Source: Alphaproteobacteria bacterium
GTDB taxonomy: Bacteria > Pseudomonadota > Alphaproteobacteria > UBA9219
DNA: 46,703 nt
Direction: 5' to 3'
Assembly (NCBI GenBank): GCA_031291395.1
Contig: JARLJD010000113.1
Span: forward strand, 1 to 46,703
Positions within the stretch are counted from its first letter, which is position 1; every line of letters starts with the position of its first letter. The notes under the pieces were generated by a model. The model was not told where the DNA came from. It made no database searches and was given only the letters and a program-made list of their open reading frames with translations. The position numbers were made by a program, and so were the translations under genes. Shown one piece after another: positions 28,766-37,310 of the stretch.

Positions 28766-29408
28766 AAAGTTTGCTCAACCTCTCCAACACCTCGCCGCAA
28801 TCGGCTGCGAACAGGGCGACTTTTAGTTTCTGCGCTTCCTCCTGCGTTCCGATGAGGAAGGGCGTGCAATCGGCGTTGCGGGCGCACAGGACGTCGGATT
28901 CGCTGTCGCCTATGAACAGGATGTCAGCTCCGGCTTGCAATCCGGCCAAGGTCAATGCGCGGTCGGCATGTTCGCGTGCGGGTTTGTCGCGCGCGGCGTC
29001 GCCTGCGCCAACGATTGAGGCGAAGAGATTTGTCCAGCCGATTTGAACGGCTTCTTCCCTTAAAACATGCCCCGATTTATTGCTGACGACAAGCGCGGGG
29101 ATTTTGGATTCGTACAACCACGCCAGAAGATCGACCGCGCCATCGGTCGGATGAATACCGGCGCGTTGACGGACTTTGCCAAAATGATCGTAAAATTCTT
29201 CCCGCGCCGTTTGCCATTTGTCGCCGAACCAGTCGGGAAAGCTTTCCCGCGCCGAGCGGGTGCAGTTGGCGAGAACTTCCTGACGGTTCCATGTCGGGAG
29301 GCCATAACGCGCACGAACGAAATTAATCGCCTCGGAAATAGCGCCCCAGCTGTCGACCAGCGTATTATCCCAGTCGAAGATGACGGCGCGGGGAAGGAAG
29401 ATGTTCAT
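28755..29408 (-). CDS. HAD-family hydrolase (phosphoglycolate phosphatase-like)
   Basis: A 217-residue phosphatase of the HAD superfamily, with motif I DWDNTLVDS, motif II VVSNKSG, the lysine in DKPAREH and motif IV GDSESDV. The cap domain is between residues 20 and 85. Substrate unknown; the motif set fits phosphoglycolate phosphatase-like enzymes. Upstream of the MBL gene in one transcript. Confidence 0.88.
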   Translation of the reverse strand: MNIFLPRAVIFDWDNTLVDSWGAISEAINFVRARYGLPTWNRQEVLANCTRSARESFPDWFGDKWQTAREEFYDHFGKVRQRAGIHPTDGAVDLLAWLYESKIPALVVSNKSGHVLREEAVQIGWTNLFASIVGAGDAARDKPAREHADRALTLAGLQAGADILFIGDSESDVLCARNADCTPFLIGTQEEAQKLKVALFAADCGEVLERLSKLYEH

Positions 29409-29522
29409 GTGTCCAACTGTCCAAAAGTAAATTAGGTGTGGTTCCGTTCGTCGTAAAAAAGGATGGCGAAGAATGTTAATTTTAGCAAGCTGCGTGTCCG
29501 GAAGGGATTGTGAGGCTAAAAT

Positions 29523-29546
29523 ACAACATGTGCGTGTTAATGTTGT
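29523..29546. promoter_or_regulatory. candidate operator upstream of fur
   Basis: ACAACAT and ATGTTGT are perfect 7-bp inverted repeats spaced by 10 bases, in the 223-base divergent region between the HAD phosphatase gene and fur. It has the size of a dimeric regulator site. No known consensus is claimed. Confidence 0.4.
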
Positions 29547-29631
29547 GATCGTTTCTCTTTTTATGGTGCTTTATGAACGTTTTTTCATTTTATGGGCGTG
29601 ACTTTGCAACCAAAGCGCGTTAATTTGAAGC

Positions 29632-30090
29632 ATGAACTGTTGCATCGAAAAACTTTGCGTTGAGCGCGGATTGAAAATGACGGAACAGCGTCGCGTCATA
29701 AGCCGCGTCCTGTCCGAATCCTGCGATCATCCTGATGTCGAGGAAATTCATCGCCGTTCGGCAAGCATTGATCCGAAAATCAGCATCGCTACCGTGTACA
29801 GGACGATGCGGCTTCTGGAAAACGCGCGGGTGATCGACAAACTCGATTTGCGCGACGGCAGGGCGCGCTATGAAGCCAACCGCGCCGACCGGCATCATCA
29901 TTTGATCGATCTCAAGACCGGCGAAGTCATTGAATTCAACTGCGATGAATTGGAGCTTGTTAAGGCAAAAATCGCCAGAGAACTGGGCTATGACATTATC
30001 AGCGACCGTTTAGAGCTTTACGGCGTCAAAAAAGAAAGTAATTCGTTGACGCAAACACTGGAAGCCTTTAAGAGGCATGACGTCCCTTAA
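29632..30090 (+). CDS. fur: Fur family transcriptional regulator
   Basis: Metal-responsive repressor (iron or, in several alphaproteobacteria, manganese: Mur). The 152-residue protein has a winged-helix domain (MTEQRRVISRVLSESCDHPDVEEIHRRS...ISIATVYRTMRLLE) and the metal site HHHLIDLKTGEVIEF. The CxxC zinc pair found in E. coli Fur is replaced by DLKTG, as in many alphaproteobacterial Fur/Mur proteins. The start gives an unusual MNCCIEKLC leader; MTEQRR 15 codons later is an alternative. A tRNA gene follows 13 bases later. Confidence 0.9.
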   Translation: MNCCIEKLCVERGLKMTEQRRVISRVLSESCDHPDVEEIHRRSASIDPKISIATVYRTMRLLENARVIDKLDLRDGRARYEANRADRHHHLIDLKTGEVIEFNCDELELVKAKIARELGYDIISDRLELYGVKKESNSLTQTLEAFKRHDVP

Positions 30091-30103
30091 ACAAGGAACG
30101 CTT

Positions 30104-30178
30104 GCCGTTGTAGCTCAGGGGTAGAGCAGGGCTTTCGTAAAGCCAAGGTCGGGGGTTCAATTCCCTCCAACGGCACCA
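30104..30178 (+). tRNA. tRNA-Thr (CGT anticodon)
   Basis: The acceptor GCCGTTG pairs with CAACGGC. The D-arm is GCTC/GAGC, the anticodon loop TTCGTAA gives CGT (reading ACG), and the T-arm is GGGGG-TTCAATT-CCCTC-like, with the 3' CCA encoded (30176-30178). It lies at the left border of the exopolysaccharide cluster. Confidence 0.96.
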
Positions 30179-30209
30179 TCGCCACGATAAGTTGGCGGAA
30201 AACAAAGAG

Positions 30210-31322
30210 CTATAGTCGTTCAAACAAATCCAGATACTGCTGGCCGCACGTCTCTAATGAAAATTTCTGTCCGCGTTTTGTGAGTTTTTCTTTGTCTGCC
30301 GGAGCATCCAGCGCTGCCAACATCGCCGCAGCCAGAGCGTCGCTATCTTCCACCGGAGTCAGGATGCCGTAATTGCCTTTCTCAAGTATCTCAGAGGGGC
30401 CGTGCTGACAGTCGGTGCTGACGATTTTTGCCCCGCAGGCCAGCGCTTCCGCTAAAACCATAGCGAAGCCCTCAAAGCGCGAGGATAAGACGACGACCGA
30501 AGCTTGCCGCATAAAAGGCAGGGGGTTTGGCTTGAAACCTGCAAGATCAAGACTGTCGCTAATACCCAGCTCGGCAGCCAGTGAAGTCAACTCGGCCCGC
30601 AGCGGCCCCTCGCCCAGAATGACCAATCGCGCAGATTTATGCGCCACGACTTTTGCGAAAGCGCGCAACAATGTTGGAAAATCTTTCTGCCACACCAAAC
30701 GCCCAACAGCCACGAAAACAGGCAAACGGGATGCATCGCCGAACCACGGATGCGCCACGGGGAGATTGGCTTTAGCCTCGAAATCTGCGGTCACGACGCC
30801 GTTGTAGATGACGGTAATTCTGCTCATAGGCAGTCCGGTCATCATGGCAACATCCTCGCCAATGCCTTGCGATACAGCGACAATGCCGTCAGCCCACGGG
30901 AGAAACAGCCTGTAAAACAATGGCAGATAGCGGTATTTATACCCCTCACGAAGGCTTTCGCCGGAAAGCATATTGTGTTGAGCGACGACGATCTTCGTCC
31001 CGCTTCGCGCCAGTCTTCTTGCCCACAACGCAATGATGTTGTTATGTCCGAGGTTGGAGAGAAGGATATCCGGTTTCTGTTCCCGCAAATAACGCGCTAG
31101 TTTGGGCAGAGATTGCAGCACGCGCTTGCAGCCCAGCGATATGACGGTTGCTTTCGGCGGCACGGCGTCAAGCAACGGGCCTTCTGCGCGGTCGAGCACA
31201 AACTCCACCGCTACACCGCGGTTGAGGAAAATTTGAGCCAGATTGACTTGCAGCCTTTCCGCGCCGCCACCGCTTAGGTCGGGGAGATAAATGGCGATTT
31301 TCGAAAGACGTTTTGGGATCAT
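30210..31322 (-). CDS. glycosyltransferase family 4
   Basis: A 370-residue GT-B enzyme transferring a sugar from a nucleotide donor, presumably to the growing lipid-linked polysaccharide repeat unit. N-terminal acceptor domain with LPDLSGGGAERLQVNLA; C-terminal donor domain with AVGRLVWQKDFPTLLRAFA, GEGPLR and the EX7E region FEGFAMVLAEALACG. Downstream gene of a leftward transcript with the Cys-rich protein and the CpsD-like gene. It is the only glycosyltransferase in the window. Confidence 0.93.
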   Translation of the reverse strand: MIPKRLSKIAIYLPDLSGGGAERLQVNLAQIFLNRGVAVEFVLDRAEGPLLDAVPPKATVISLGCKRVLQSLPKLARYLREQKPDILLSNLGHNNIIALWARRLARSGTKIVVAQHNMLSGESLREGYKYRYLPLFYRLFLPWADGIVAVSQGIGEDVAMMTGLPMSRITVIYNGVVTADFEAKANLPVAHPWFGDASRLPVFVAVGRLVWQKDFPTLLRAFAKVVAHKSARLVILGEGPLRAELTSLAAELGISDSLDLAGFKPNPLPFMRQASVVVLSSRFEGFAMVLAEALACGAKIVSTDCQHGPSEILEKGNYGILTPVEDSDALAAAMLAALDAPADKEKLTKRGQKFSLETCGQQYLDLFERL

Positions 31323-31339
31323 TGAATTAACTTGATGTG

Positions 31340-31900
31340 CTAGCGTTTGATGCAGCCTGTTTGGGCGTCCTTAACACCTGGATAGGTGCTAATAGGGCAG
31401 TCGGTTGCAAGAATAAAGGTCTTATCCGCGCCCATTTTCTGCGGATTGTGACGGCATTCCATTTCTCCGTGATAATCGATGATCGGGATCAGACCTTGCG
31501 GGCATGTCCAACTTTCGATCACGCGCGCGGCAGCCGTCGGCCCTTGAGGGTTTCCGGCGACATTCGAGGAGCAAATCGGCGTGCCGGTTTGAATCAACAG
31601 GCGGTAGCCCGATGGACAGGCGCCTTCGGCATTAGGCAGCACAGTATTGATGCCGCTTTTCATATCGCGACAAACGTTTCCCAGCACAACGTTCGGTACG
31701 AGAATTGCCCCTGTGGGGCAGGATGTTATTTCATGGGTATGGTCTTGCTGCAGTGGAATCACGGGCGAGCGTTTCCTGCTGTCAAGCGCTGGCGAAGGCG
31801 CGGCTATCTGCGCCATTGTGCAGACGGGGCAAAGGCTCATGACAACCAGCAAAACGAAAAACAACGCTACGTCAACAGCGGTGCGCAGGCGGGGCTGCAT
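31340..31900 (-). CDS. secreted Cys-rich protein with four CPxG-type repeats
   Basis: Not recognised. The 186-residue protein starts at MQPRLRT, its ATG sharing one base with the stop of the CpsD-like gene (TGATG). A hydrophobic signal stretch (VALFFVLLVVMSLCPVCTMAQ) is followed by four units each opening with a Cys-Pro (SCPTGAIL, ACPSGYRL, TCPQGLIP, DCPISTYP) and closing with a second Cys 18 to 20 residues later (NVCRD, PICSS, MECRH, TGCIK). Eight paired cysteines suggest four disulfide-bonded modules in the periplasm or at the surface. Lies between the ATPase and glycosyltransferase genes. Confidence 0.75.
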   Translation of the reverse strand: MQPRLRTAVDVALFFVLLVVMSLCPVCTMAQIAAPSPALDSRKRSPVIPLQQDHTHEITSCPTGAILVPNVVLGNVCRDMKSGINTVLPNAEGACPSGYRLLIQTGTPICSSNVAGNPQGPTAAARVIESWTCPQGLIPIIDYHGEMECRHNPQKMGADKTFILATDCPISTYPGVKDAQTGCIKR

Positions 31901-32574
31901 CACAAATACCGATAGATAAATTTTGGGATGTAATCCTTGCGGCGATTCAATACGGCGCCCAGAACTGTTCCCCCCAGTTGCACGACGGTTTCTTTCGCGT
32001 GTGCGACGATAGCAGGGCGAGTCGCTTCGGCCCGAATAACCAATACGACGCCGTCCACAATTTCGGGCATAAGATCGGCATAGTGTTCGCTGCTGATCGG
32101 CGGACAATCGATAACGGTCAAATCGAACTGTTCCTTGAACAGGGCATACGCCTTGCGCATTTCATCCGGTTGCAAGGCATCCCCTGCTCCGGCGCCTTGT
32201 AAGCGCCCGACCCATAGACCGGAATCATCGACCGGTTGCAGGGATTTCTCCAGCTTGCGAAAATTGCGTTCGCTATCCATAAGACCGCGATCAGGCAAGC
32301 ATCCGAATTTGCGGCTCGTGTCAGGATTTTGCAAGTTGCCGTCGATTAACAACGTGCGGCGATTGCCGCGTTTTTCCGCCAAAGTAGCAAACTCGCGCGC
32401 GACGGTCGAAGCGCCTTCACCGGACGTGGCTGACACAAAATGCAGTACGACATGATCCTTATTGAGCAACGCGCGCAACGAGCCGTAGAGCGAGGCTAGG
32501 GGATCGCTAACGACGGCTTGGCCGTTATTGCCTTTATGCTTTACCGGCACGAGAAAGTTACATATTGCATCCAT
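31900..32574 (-). CDS. CpsD/CapB-like polysaccharide co-polymerase ATPase, degenerate
   Basis: A 224-residue protein of the BY-kinase/MinD-like fold that normally controls polysaccharide chain length through tyrosine phosphorylation. The Walker A place reads SATSGEGAST with alanine (55) where lysine is expected; Walker A' is LLIDGNLQNPD, lacking the usual second aspartate; Walker B is VIDCPPIS. The C-terminus FIYRYL has two tyrosines rather than a cluster. It may bind nucleotide poorly or act as a non-kinase partner. No Wzc/GumC membrane partner is in the window. Start ATG at 32574; GTG at 32583 is possible. Confidence 0.85.
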   Translation of the reverse strand: MDAICNFLVPVKHKGNNGQAVVSDPLASLYGSLRALLNKDHVVLHFVSATSGEGASTVAREFATLAEKRGNRRTLLIDGNLQNPDTSRKFGCLPDRGLMDSERNFRKLEKSLQPVDDSGLWVGRLQGAGAGDALQPDEMRKAYALFKEQFDLTVIDCPPISSEHYADLMPEIVDGVVLVIRAEATRPAIVAHAKETVVQLGGTVLGAVLNRRKDYIPKFIYRYL

Positions 32575-32729
32575 AGACCACACAGCCTTGTCTCTAGAGA
32601 AGAAGCGACCAAAGGCGTCCTACACGCCATAGTTATATGAATACATGAAATTTGGCGCTGATTCCACTGCGATAAAGGCGTTTTTTACTTTCAACGTCTT
32701 TTCACATATTGCGATTCCATATTCCCCCG

Positions 32730-32746
32730 ACGTTAATGATTAACGT
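32730..32746. promoter_or_regulatory. palindromic candidate operator in the EPS divergent promoter region
   Basis: ACGTTAA-TGA-TTAACGT, a perfect 7-bp inverted repeat with a 3-base centre, in the 285-base region between divergent cpsD-like and wzy-like genes. It could bind a regulator controlling both directions. The rest of this region is AT-rich with no other gene. Confidence 0.5.
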
Positions 32747-32868
32747 TATCACTGAGGGAGGGCTTAATCCGCTTCTTCGCATAAGAACCCATGCCGAAGG
32801 CTTAAAAAGCATATGGCAAAGCGCTTTTTTGATGATATACGGGGAACCGTATTCAGAGAGGTTCCTGC

Positions 32869-34206
32869 GTGCAGAATGGTCTAGTTACCGAAAATTCGAA
32901 GCCGAAGACAATCAGTTTGCTGGAAAAGATCATCGTGGGGATCATCTTTATCTTCCCGATGATGGGGGCTTTTACGCCTTTTGATGTATATATGAGTCCG
33001 AGCGCCGAAGATCTCAACATTAATCAAACTTTGTATTTGCCGCCCACATCATTTGCCACCAGCAGCATGATACATATCGCGACGTGGGGTCTGCTTCTTG
33101 CGTTGTCGCTTTTGAATTGGCGCGGAATGTTGCGTCAGGCGCAATTTATGCTGCCACTGCTTGCCCTGATCGGTTGGATTTTTGCCAGCGCCTTGTGGTC
33201 GGTTGATCCAAACAACACGCTACACCGTGCCTTTCATATGATGGATCACGTCGTTTTTGCGACCTATTTGGTGCAGCGATATAGCTGGCGCGAAATGATC
33301 TCTCTTTTTACCCACTCTTTCCTTTTTATTTTTATCCTGAGTGTGGTTATGGCGTTAGGGTTTCCTGATCTTGGGCTTAGCAGCCTTGCGGGCTATAACG
33401 ACGCATGGCGCGGGGCTTTTACGGAAAAGAATTTTTTGGGGGCCGTGGCCGTTATGGGCATGCTCATTTCCGGTTATTCGCTCGTTCATGGCATTAACAA
33501 TCGTTGGTACGCTGCGTTTATCTACCTAGGGCAAATGTTTTTGATTGTTATGTCCCGCTCTGCGACCTCTGCGGTTACTTTGATGATTGTGTTTTCCTTG
33601 ATTGTTTTGGCTTTGGGCGTTTCCGTTCATCAACAACCGGTGACGCGGTTCTTTTCTCTTGCCGCGCTGCTGGTTGGCGCGATTAGCGTGATGCTCCTGT
33701 TTGGCGCATACGACTCGATCCATGAAATGACAGGACGTTCCGCCGACATGACGGGTCGAACAGAGATATGGCACTATGTCTTGAAGACCATACAGGCGAG
33801 GCCTTGGTTCGGTTATGGCTATGGTTTCTGGTCGGCGCCCTCGTTGCCCAAATTGAATGTCTGGCAGGCACTGGGGCGGCCTTTGCCGCATGCACATAAT
33901 GAATGGCTTGATGCCACGCTTCAGCTAGGCCTTTGGGGATTATGCGTACAAGTTTATTGCCTGATGTTGGCTATGACCAGAGCTGTGCGTTTGTCCTTTG
34001 TCATGCGGGATGGCAAGGCTTTGTTCTGCGGATTGCTGCTTATTACTTTATGCGTGCGCGGCTATGCTGAAACGGTTTTGACCGATCCCGTGATAAACGG
34101 TTGGTTTTGGCTGGTCATCAGCTATTTGATGTTAGCGCATATGGCAAAAGAGAGAGCGTCGGCTCCACCTATTGAAGCCTCCGAGCTACAGCAGATTGCC
34201 GGTTGA
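32869..34206 (+). CDS. O-antigen ligase/polymerase family membrane protein (Wzy-like)
   Basis: A 445-residue inner-membrane protein with about eleven hydrophobic segments. Near the C-terminal half the large periplasmic loop carries GRTEIWHYVLKTIQARPWFGYGYGFW and PHAHNEWLDATLQLGLWG, the pattern of Wzy_C/O-antigen ligase proteins. Probably polymerises the repeat unit on undecaprenyl diphosphate, or ligates it. It uses a GTG start with AGAGAGG seven bases upstream. Its end overlaps the convergent acyltransferase by 21 bases. Confidence 0.9.
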   Translation: MQNGLVTENSKPKTISLLEKIIVGIIFIFPMMGAFTPFDVYMSPSAEDLNINQTLYLPPTSFATSSMIHIATWGLLLALSLLNWRGMLRQAQFMLPLLALIGWIFASALWSVDPNNTLHRAFHMMDHVVFATYLVQRYSWREMISLFTHSFLFIFILSVVMALGFPDLGLSSLAGYNDAWRGAFTEKNFLGAVAVMGMLISGYSLVHGINNRWYAAFIYLGQMFLIVMSRSATSAVTLMIVFSLIVLALGVSVHQQPVTRFFSLAALLVGAISVMLLFGAYDSIHEMTGRSADMTGRTEIWHYVLKTIQARPWFGYGYGFWSAPSLPKLNVWQALGRPLPHAHNEWLDATLQLGLWGLCVQVYCLMLAMTRAVRLSFVMRDGKALFCGLLLITLCVRGYAETVLTDPVINGWFWLVISYLMLAHMAKERASAPPIEASELQQIAG

Positions 34207-35304
34207 GGGTGCTGCCGGCAAAAGCCTCAGCGTGAGTTTCTTCACAAAGCTTCGCCCTTGAATCTCGACAGAACGCTGCATGAAAGAAGCCGCAGCTACG
34301 GCACAGACGATGGCAAAGGCGATAAAGGGCACCTGCGCCGTTATCCCGTATCGGTTGGCGGATATCTGCATCAGGCGGCCTGCTATATCGATCATAAGCG
34401 GATGCAACAGATAGAGCGAATAAGAGATTACGCCCAACCGATGGATAAACCTGTTCCCGAAAAGAAGCGAACTCATGCGTCCGTTATAGGAAAGGCTTAT
34501 GACAAGGATCGGAATGGTCAGGACAAAAAGCACGTCCGAAATATCGAGGCCAAGCAACCCCGCCATGACAATGAGAAGCAGGGGAACAACCCAAACGCGC
34601 GATAAGATTCTTTCACAGGCCTCATGATGCGCCACTTCGAAAGCGACGAGCCCCAAACAAAACTCGGACACGCAACGTAACAAAGGCATAAAACTCGTAT
34701 TGACAACGTCGAGAGCGCCATTGACTCCGTAAGGCGAGGCTGCAACGCAACAAATCCCCGCGACAGCCGCTACGACCAGAAGAGCGCAGCGTCCCAAGCC
34801 CTTTGCGGTGAAGAAGAAAATCAGGATGGGAAACAACAGATAGGCGAACATCTCTGTGCTAACCGACCAGCCGGGGCCGCAAATTGCTTCTGTGTTAATG
34901 CCCCATCCCTGGATGAGCAAAAGATTGGCGAGAATGTCATGAGCGTTAAACTCGGTCAGGCGATGGCCGCTCAGATTGACGAGCCATCTTACGTAATAAA
35001 GAGAAGTCGCCACAAAATAGGCGGGGTAAATGCGGCCCAAGCGCTGCGCCATAAAGCTGAGCGCTCGCGAAGGGGTAAGCCGTGTGACAAACCATTCACG
35101 GTAACGTAGCGCCAGCACAAAACCGCTGAGGATAAAAAACAAATCCACAAACAAATAGGACTTATGCGTAAAGGAGAAAATACTATTCGGAAAATGGGCG
35201 TTGTAGTTAATGTGGTACAGCATCACCCCAAAAGCCGCGATGCCGCGAATGCCGGTGAGAGGCTTGATTTCATTCGTCGATGAGGGGAGGCTGTGCTTGC
35301 TCAT
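34186..35304 (-). CDS. acyltransferase 3 family protein
   Basis: A 372-residue multi-pass membrane O-acyltransferase (OafA/ExoZ type), putting acetyl or other acyl groups on sugars. Family marks: LTGIRGIAAFGVMLYHINY with the catalytic histidine, FVDLFFILSGFVLALRY, RLGRIYPAY, and LYLLHP near the C-terminus. It follows a second acyltransferase with a four-base overlap. Confidence 0.92.
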   Translation of the reverse strand: MSKHSLPSSTNEIKPLTGIRGIAAFGVMLYHINYNAHFPNSIFSFTHKSYLFVDLFFILSGFVLALRYREWFVTRLTPSRALSFMAQRLGRIYPAYFVATSLYYVRWLVNLSGHRLTEFNAHDILANLLLIQGWGINTEAICGPGWSVSTEMFAYLLFPILIFFFTAKGLGRCALLVVAAVAGICCVAASPYGVNGALDVVNTSFMPLLRCVSEFCLGLVAFEVAHHEACERILSRVWVVPLLLIVMAGLLGLDISDVLFVLTIPILVISLSYNGRMSSLLFGNRFIHRLGVISYSLYLLHPLMIDIAGRLMQISANRYGITAQVPFIAFAIVCAVAAASFMQRSVEIQGRSFVKKLTLRLLPAAPSTGNLL

Positions 35305-36371
35305 GTGAGGGAGCGCCTGATAATGCCTATCACCGGCTTTTCAATAACTTTGTGATACAAGATGCCTGCAGCTACGCCGAAGACAATCATCGGCACGCAA
35401 ATAATGTCCGCTGGCAAAGTTTTCACAAAGGGCCAAACTGTCAGCAAGAAAAACGACATCGCGACAGGGTGAACCAAATAGATCGAGTAGGATGCCGAGC
35501 CAAAAATTTGCATGCGTGGCGAAATCGTAAGCCGCCCCGATCTCTCAAGTTCGACAATACCCATGATTGCAAGCGCCGCGCAAAGGCCGAACAGCAGGGG
35601 CGACGCCAAAGGATAGTCGATGAGGATCAGCGCCACTTTACCCAACATGGCGGCCAGAAAAATGCCCCCACCCAGCGTTAGTACCAGCCCTGCATGGGGT
35701 ATGCGGCGGGAACGCAAAAGCATCGCTGCCCCCATGCCCAGAAGAAAATTAAGGTTACAAGCGCTAAATATGAAGGATGCGTAATACTCATGAACGCCTG
35801 ACAGTGGAAATAAAAGAATACTCACTCCCCATGCCAACAAGATCCAGAGATACCCTCTGCCTATAAATATCAGCCACCCAAAGAAGGCGTAGAAACAAAC
35901 CTCATAGACGAGCGTCCACGCGACGCCGAGGATCATTTCCTTGGGATAGGGCACCAAAAAGAACGAAATGAAAAAATTGCTCCATTCATGTAGTTCCGGC
36001 AATCCGCTGGAAGGGAAAGCATGATAAAGAAAGGTAAGCGGGATCAAAATCGCCCAATAGGCAGGAAATATACGGGTAAATCTGCGTGCCGCGTAATGAT
36101 GAATCTTCGATCGGTTGCCAATATCGTCCCAATGAACCCAAGCAATGATGAATCCGCTGAGTACGAAGAAAAAATCGACGCCGACGTGGAATTCTCCAAA
36201 AAGCCCGTGAAACGGCATGATGCCGCCGTACCGGCTCTCCCCGAGGAGAAAATGCGTGTGGTGCATGACAATCAGGATCGAGGCCAGCCCGCGCAGCATC
36301 TCTATCCCAAGTAACCGGCCTTGTTGTACTCCCGTACTATCAGATGCTTTCGCTAAAGATTCTTGGGACAT
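35301..36371 (-). CDS. acyltransferase 3 family protein
   Basis: A 356-residue multi-pass membrane O-acyltransferase starting MSQESLAKAS. Shows GIEMLRGLASILIVMHHTHF with the catalytic histidine, GVDFFFVLSGFIIAW, RRFTRIFPAYWAI, and SYSIYLVHP. Sits between wza (10 bases upstream) and the other acyltransferase (ATGA overlap), so the three form one leftward transcript. Two acyltransferases suggest at least two acyl decorations on the polymer (inference). Confidence 0.92.
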   Translation of the reverse strand: MSQESLAKASDSTGVQQGRLLGIEMLRGLASILIVMHHTHFLLGESRYGGIMPFHGLFGEFHVGVDFFFVLSGFIIAWVHWDDIGNRSKIHHYAARRFTRIFPAYWAILIPLTFLYHAFPSSGLPELHEWSNFFISFFLVPYPKEMILGVAWTLVYEVCFYAFFGWLIFIGRGYLWILLAWGVSILLFPLSGVHEYYASFIFSACNLNFLLGMGAAMLLRSRRIPHAGLVLTLGGGIFLAAMLGKVALILIDYPLASPLLFGLCAALAIMGIVELERSGRLTISPRMQIFGSASYSIYLVHPVAMSFFLLTVWPFVKTLPADIICVPMIVFGVAAGILYHKVIEKPVIGIIRRSLT

Positions 36372-36381
36372 GTTAATAAGC

Positions 36382-37122
36382 TTAAAAATTATGCATGCCC
36401 TGCACGTTGACTGAATCCGGCACGAATTGCTGCAAGTACTGCTGGAAGTACAGGTAAGTATCCGCCGCGCCGCTCCGCGGCACAAACACGACGTCGTAAG
36501 GCGCCAGCCGCACATCCGCAGAGGGGTTTTCCCCCGAAGCTGCCGCGCGGTAATCGGCGGCATAGGCTTGAGGCTTGTCAGTAGCGCCGCGGCGCACGAT
36601 AACGATGTTATCGGGCTGTGCCGAATTGCTGAGTCCGCCTGCGCGCGCGATCGCTTGCAGCAGGGTCAGATTTGGCCCGATGGTAATGAATTCGCCCGGA
36701 GTGCGGACTTCGCCCAGCACATAGACGCGGTTCGGCGCGAACGAACGGACGATCACGGAAATCTTCGGCGCGCGCAGAAGGTCTTCGCTGTAAAGTGCAA
36801 GCTCGTCCTGCACATCGCGGGTGCTATGCCCAAGGGCAGGAACATCAGAGGCGATGGTGGTTGAAATCATCCCGTCGGGGCGCACAACAACCTGATCGTT
36901 CAATTCGGGATTGGATAGGATTTTAATGTCCAGAACGTCGCCAACCTGCAACAGGTACGGGGTAGTCGACAATTTGCTAGCGTCTACCCATTCCGGCAAA
37001 ACGTCGCGTGGCGCAGGCGGCAAGCCCGATGCGGCAGGAATGTTGATGCAGCCGGACATCATGCAGGCCACTAAAACGAGGGCACCCATGCGACATGATA
37101 TTGAAAAAAATGAATGATTCAC
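36382..37122 (-). CDS. polysaccharide export lipoprotein (Wza/ExoF-like)
   Basis: Outer-membrane export channel component. About 246 residues, with signal sequence and lipobox MSGC (Cys 25), then the Poly_export domain (YLLQVGDVLDIKILSNPELNDQVVVRPDGMIS) and a SLBB domain (RVYVLGEVRTPGEFITIGPNLTLLQAIARAGG). The GTG start has AAAGG nine bases upstream; MGALV twelve residues later is the alternative. First gene of the wza-acyltransferase-acyltransferase transcript. Confidence 0.92.
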   Translation of the reverse strand: MNHSFFSISCRMGALVLVACMMSGCINIPAASGLPPAPRDVLPEWVDASKLSTTPYLLQVGDVLDIKILSNPELNDQVVVRPDGMISTTIASDVPALGHSTRDVQDELALYSEDLLRAPKISVIVRSFAPNRVYVLGEVRTPGEFITIGPNLTLLQAIARAGGLSNSAQPDNIVIVRRGATDKPQAYAADYRAAASGENPSADVRLAPYDVVFVPRSGAADTYLYFQQYLQQFVPDSVNVQGMHNF

Positions 37123-37310
37123 GGCAATAACCTTTAGATTAATCTGCAAAAAACGCGTAAATAAATATAGAGCGGAACGCTGCCCTGCAAGCAACCTAGG
37201 AAGAAATACGCTTGAAAGCAATTAAAAACACCGCTTTTAGCGTTTCTGATCCCAAGCGTTATCCAAAAAGCACGGTGCTAACTATAACCGAAAACAGTTA
37301 AGAAGGGGTT

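Noticed and set aside
30104-30178. Genomic island integrated at tRNA-Thr
   Set aside because: No integrase and no second copy of the tRNA 3' end was found in the window; kept only as a remark.
35301-36563. 64-residue N-terminal extension of the second acyltransferase
   Set aside because: Overlaps the wza coding sequence in another frame and has a Cys/Arg-rich shadow composition.
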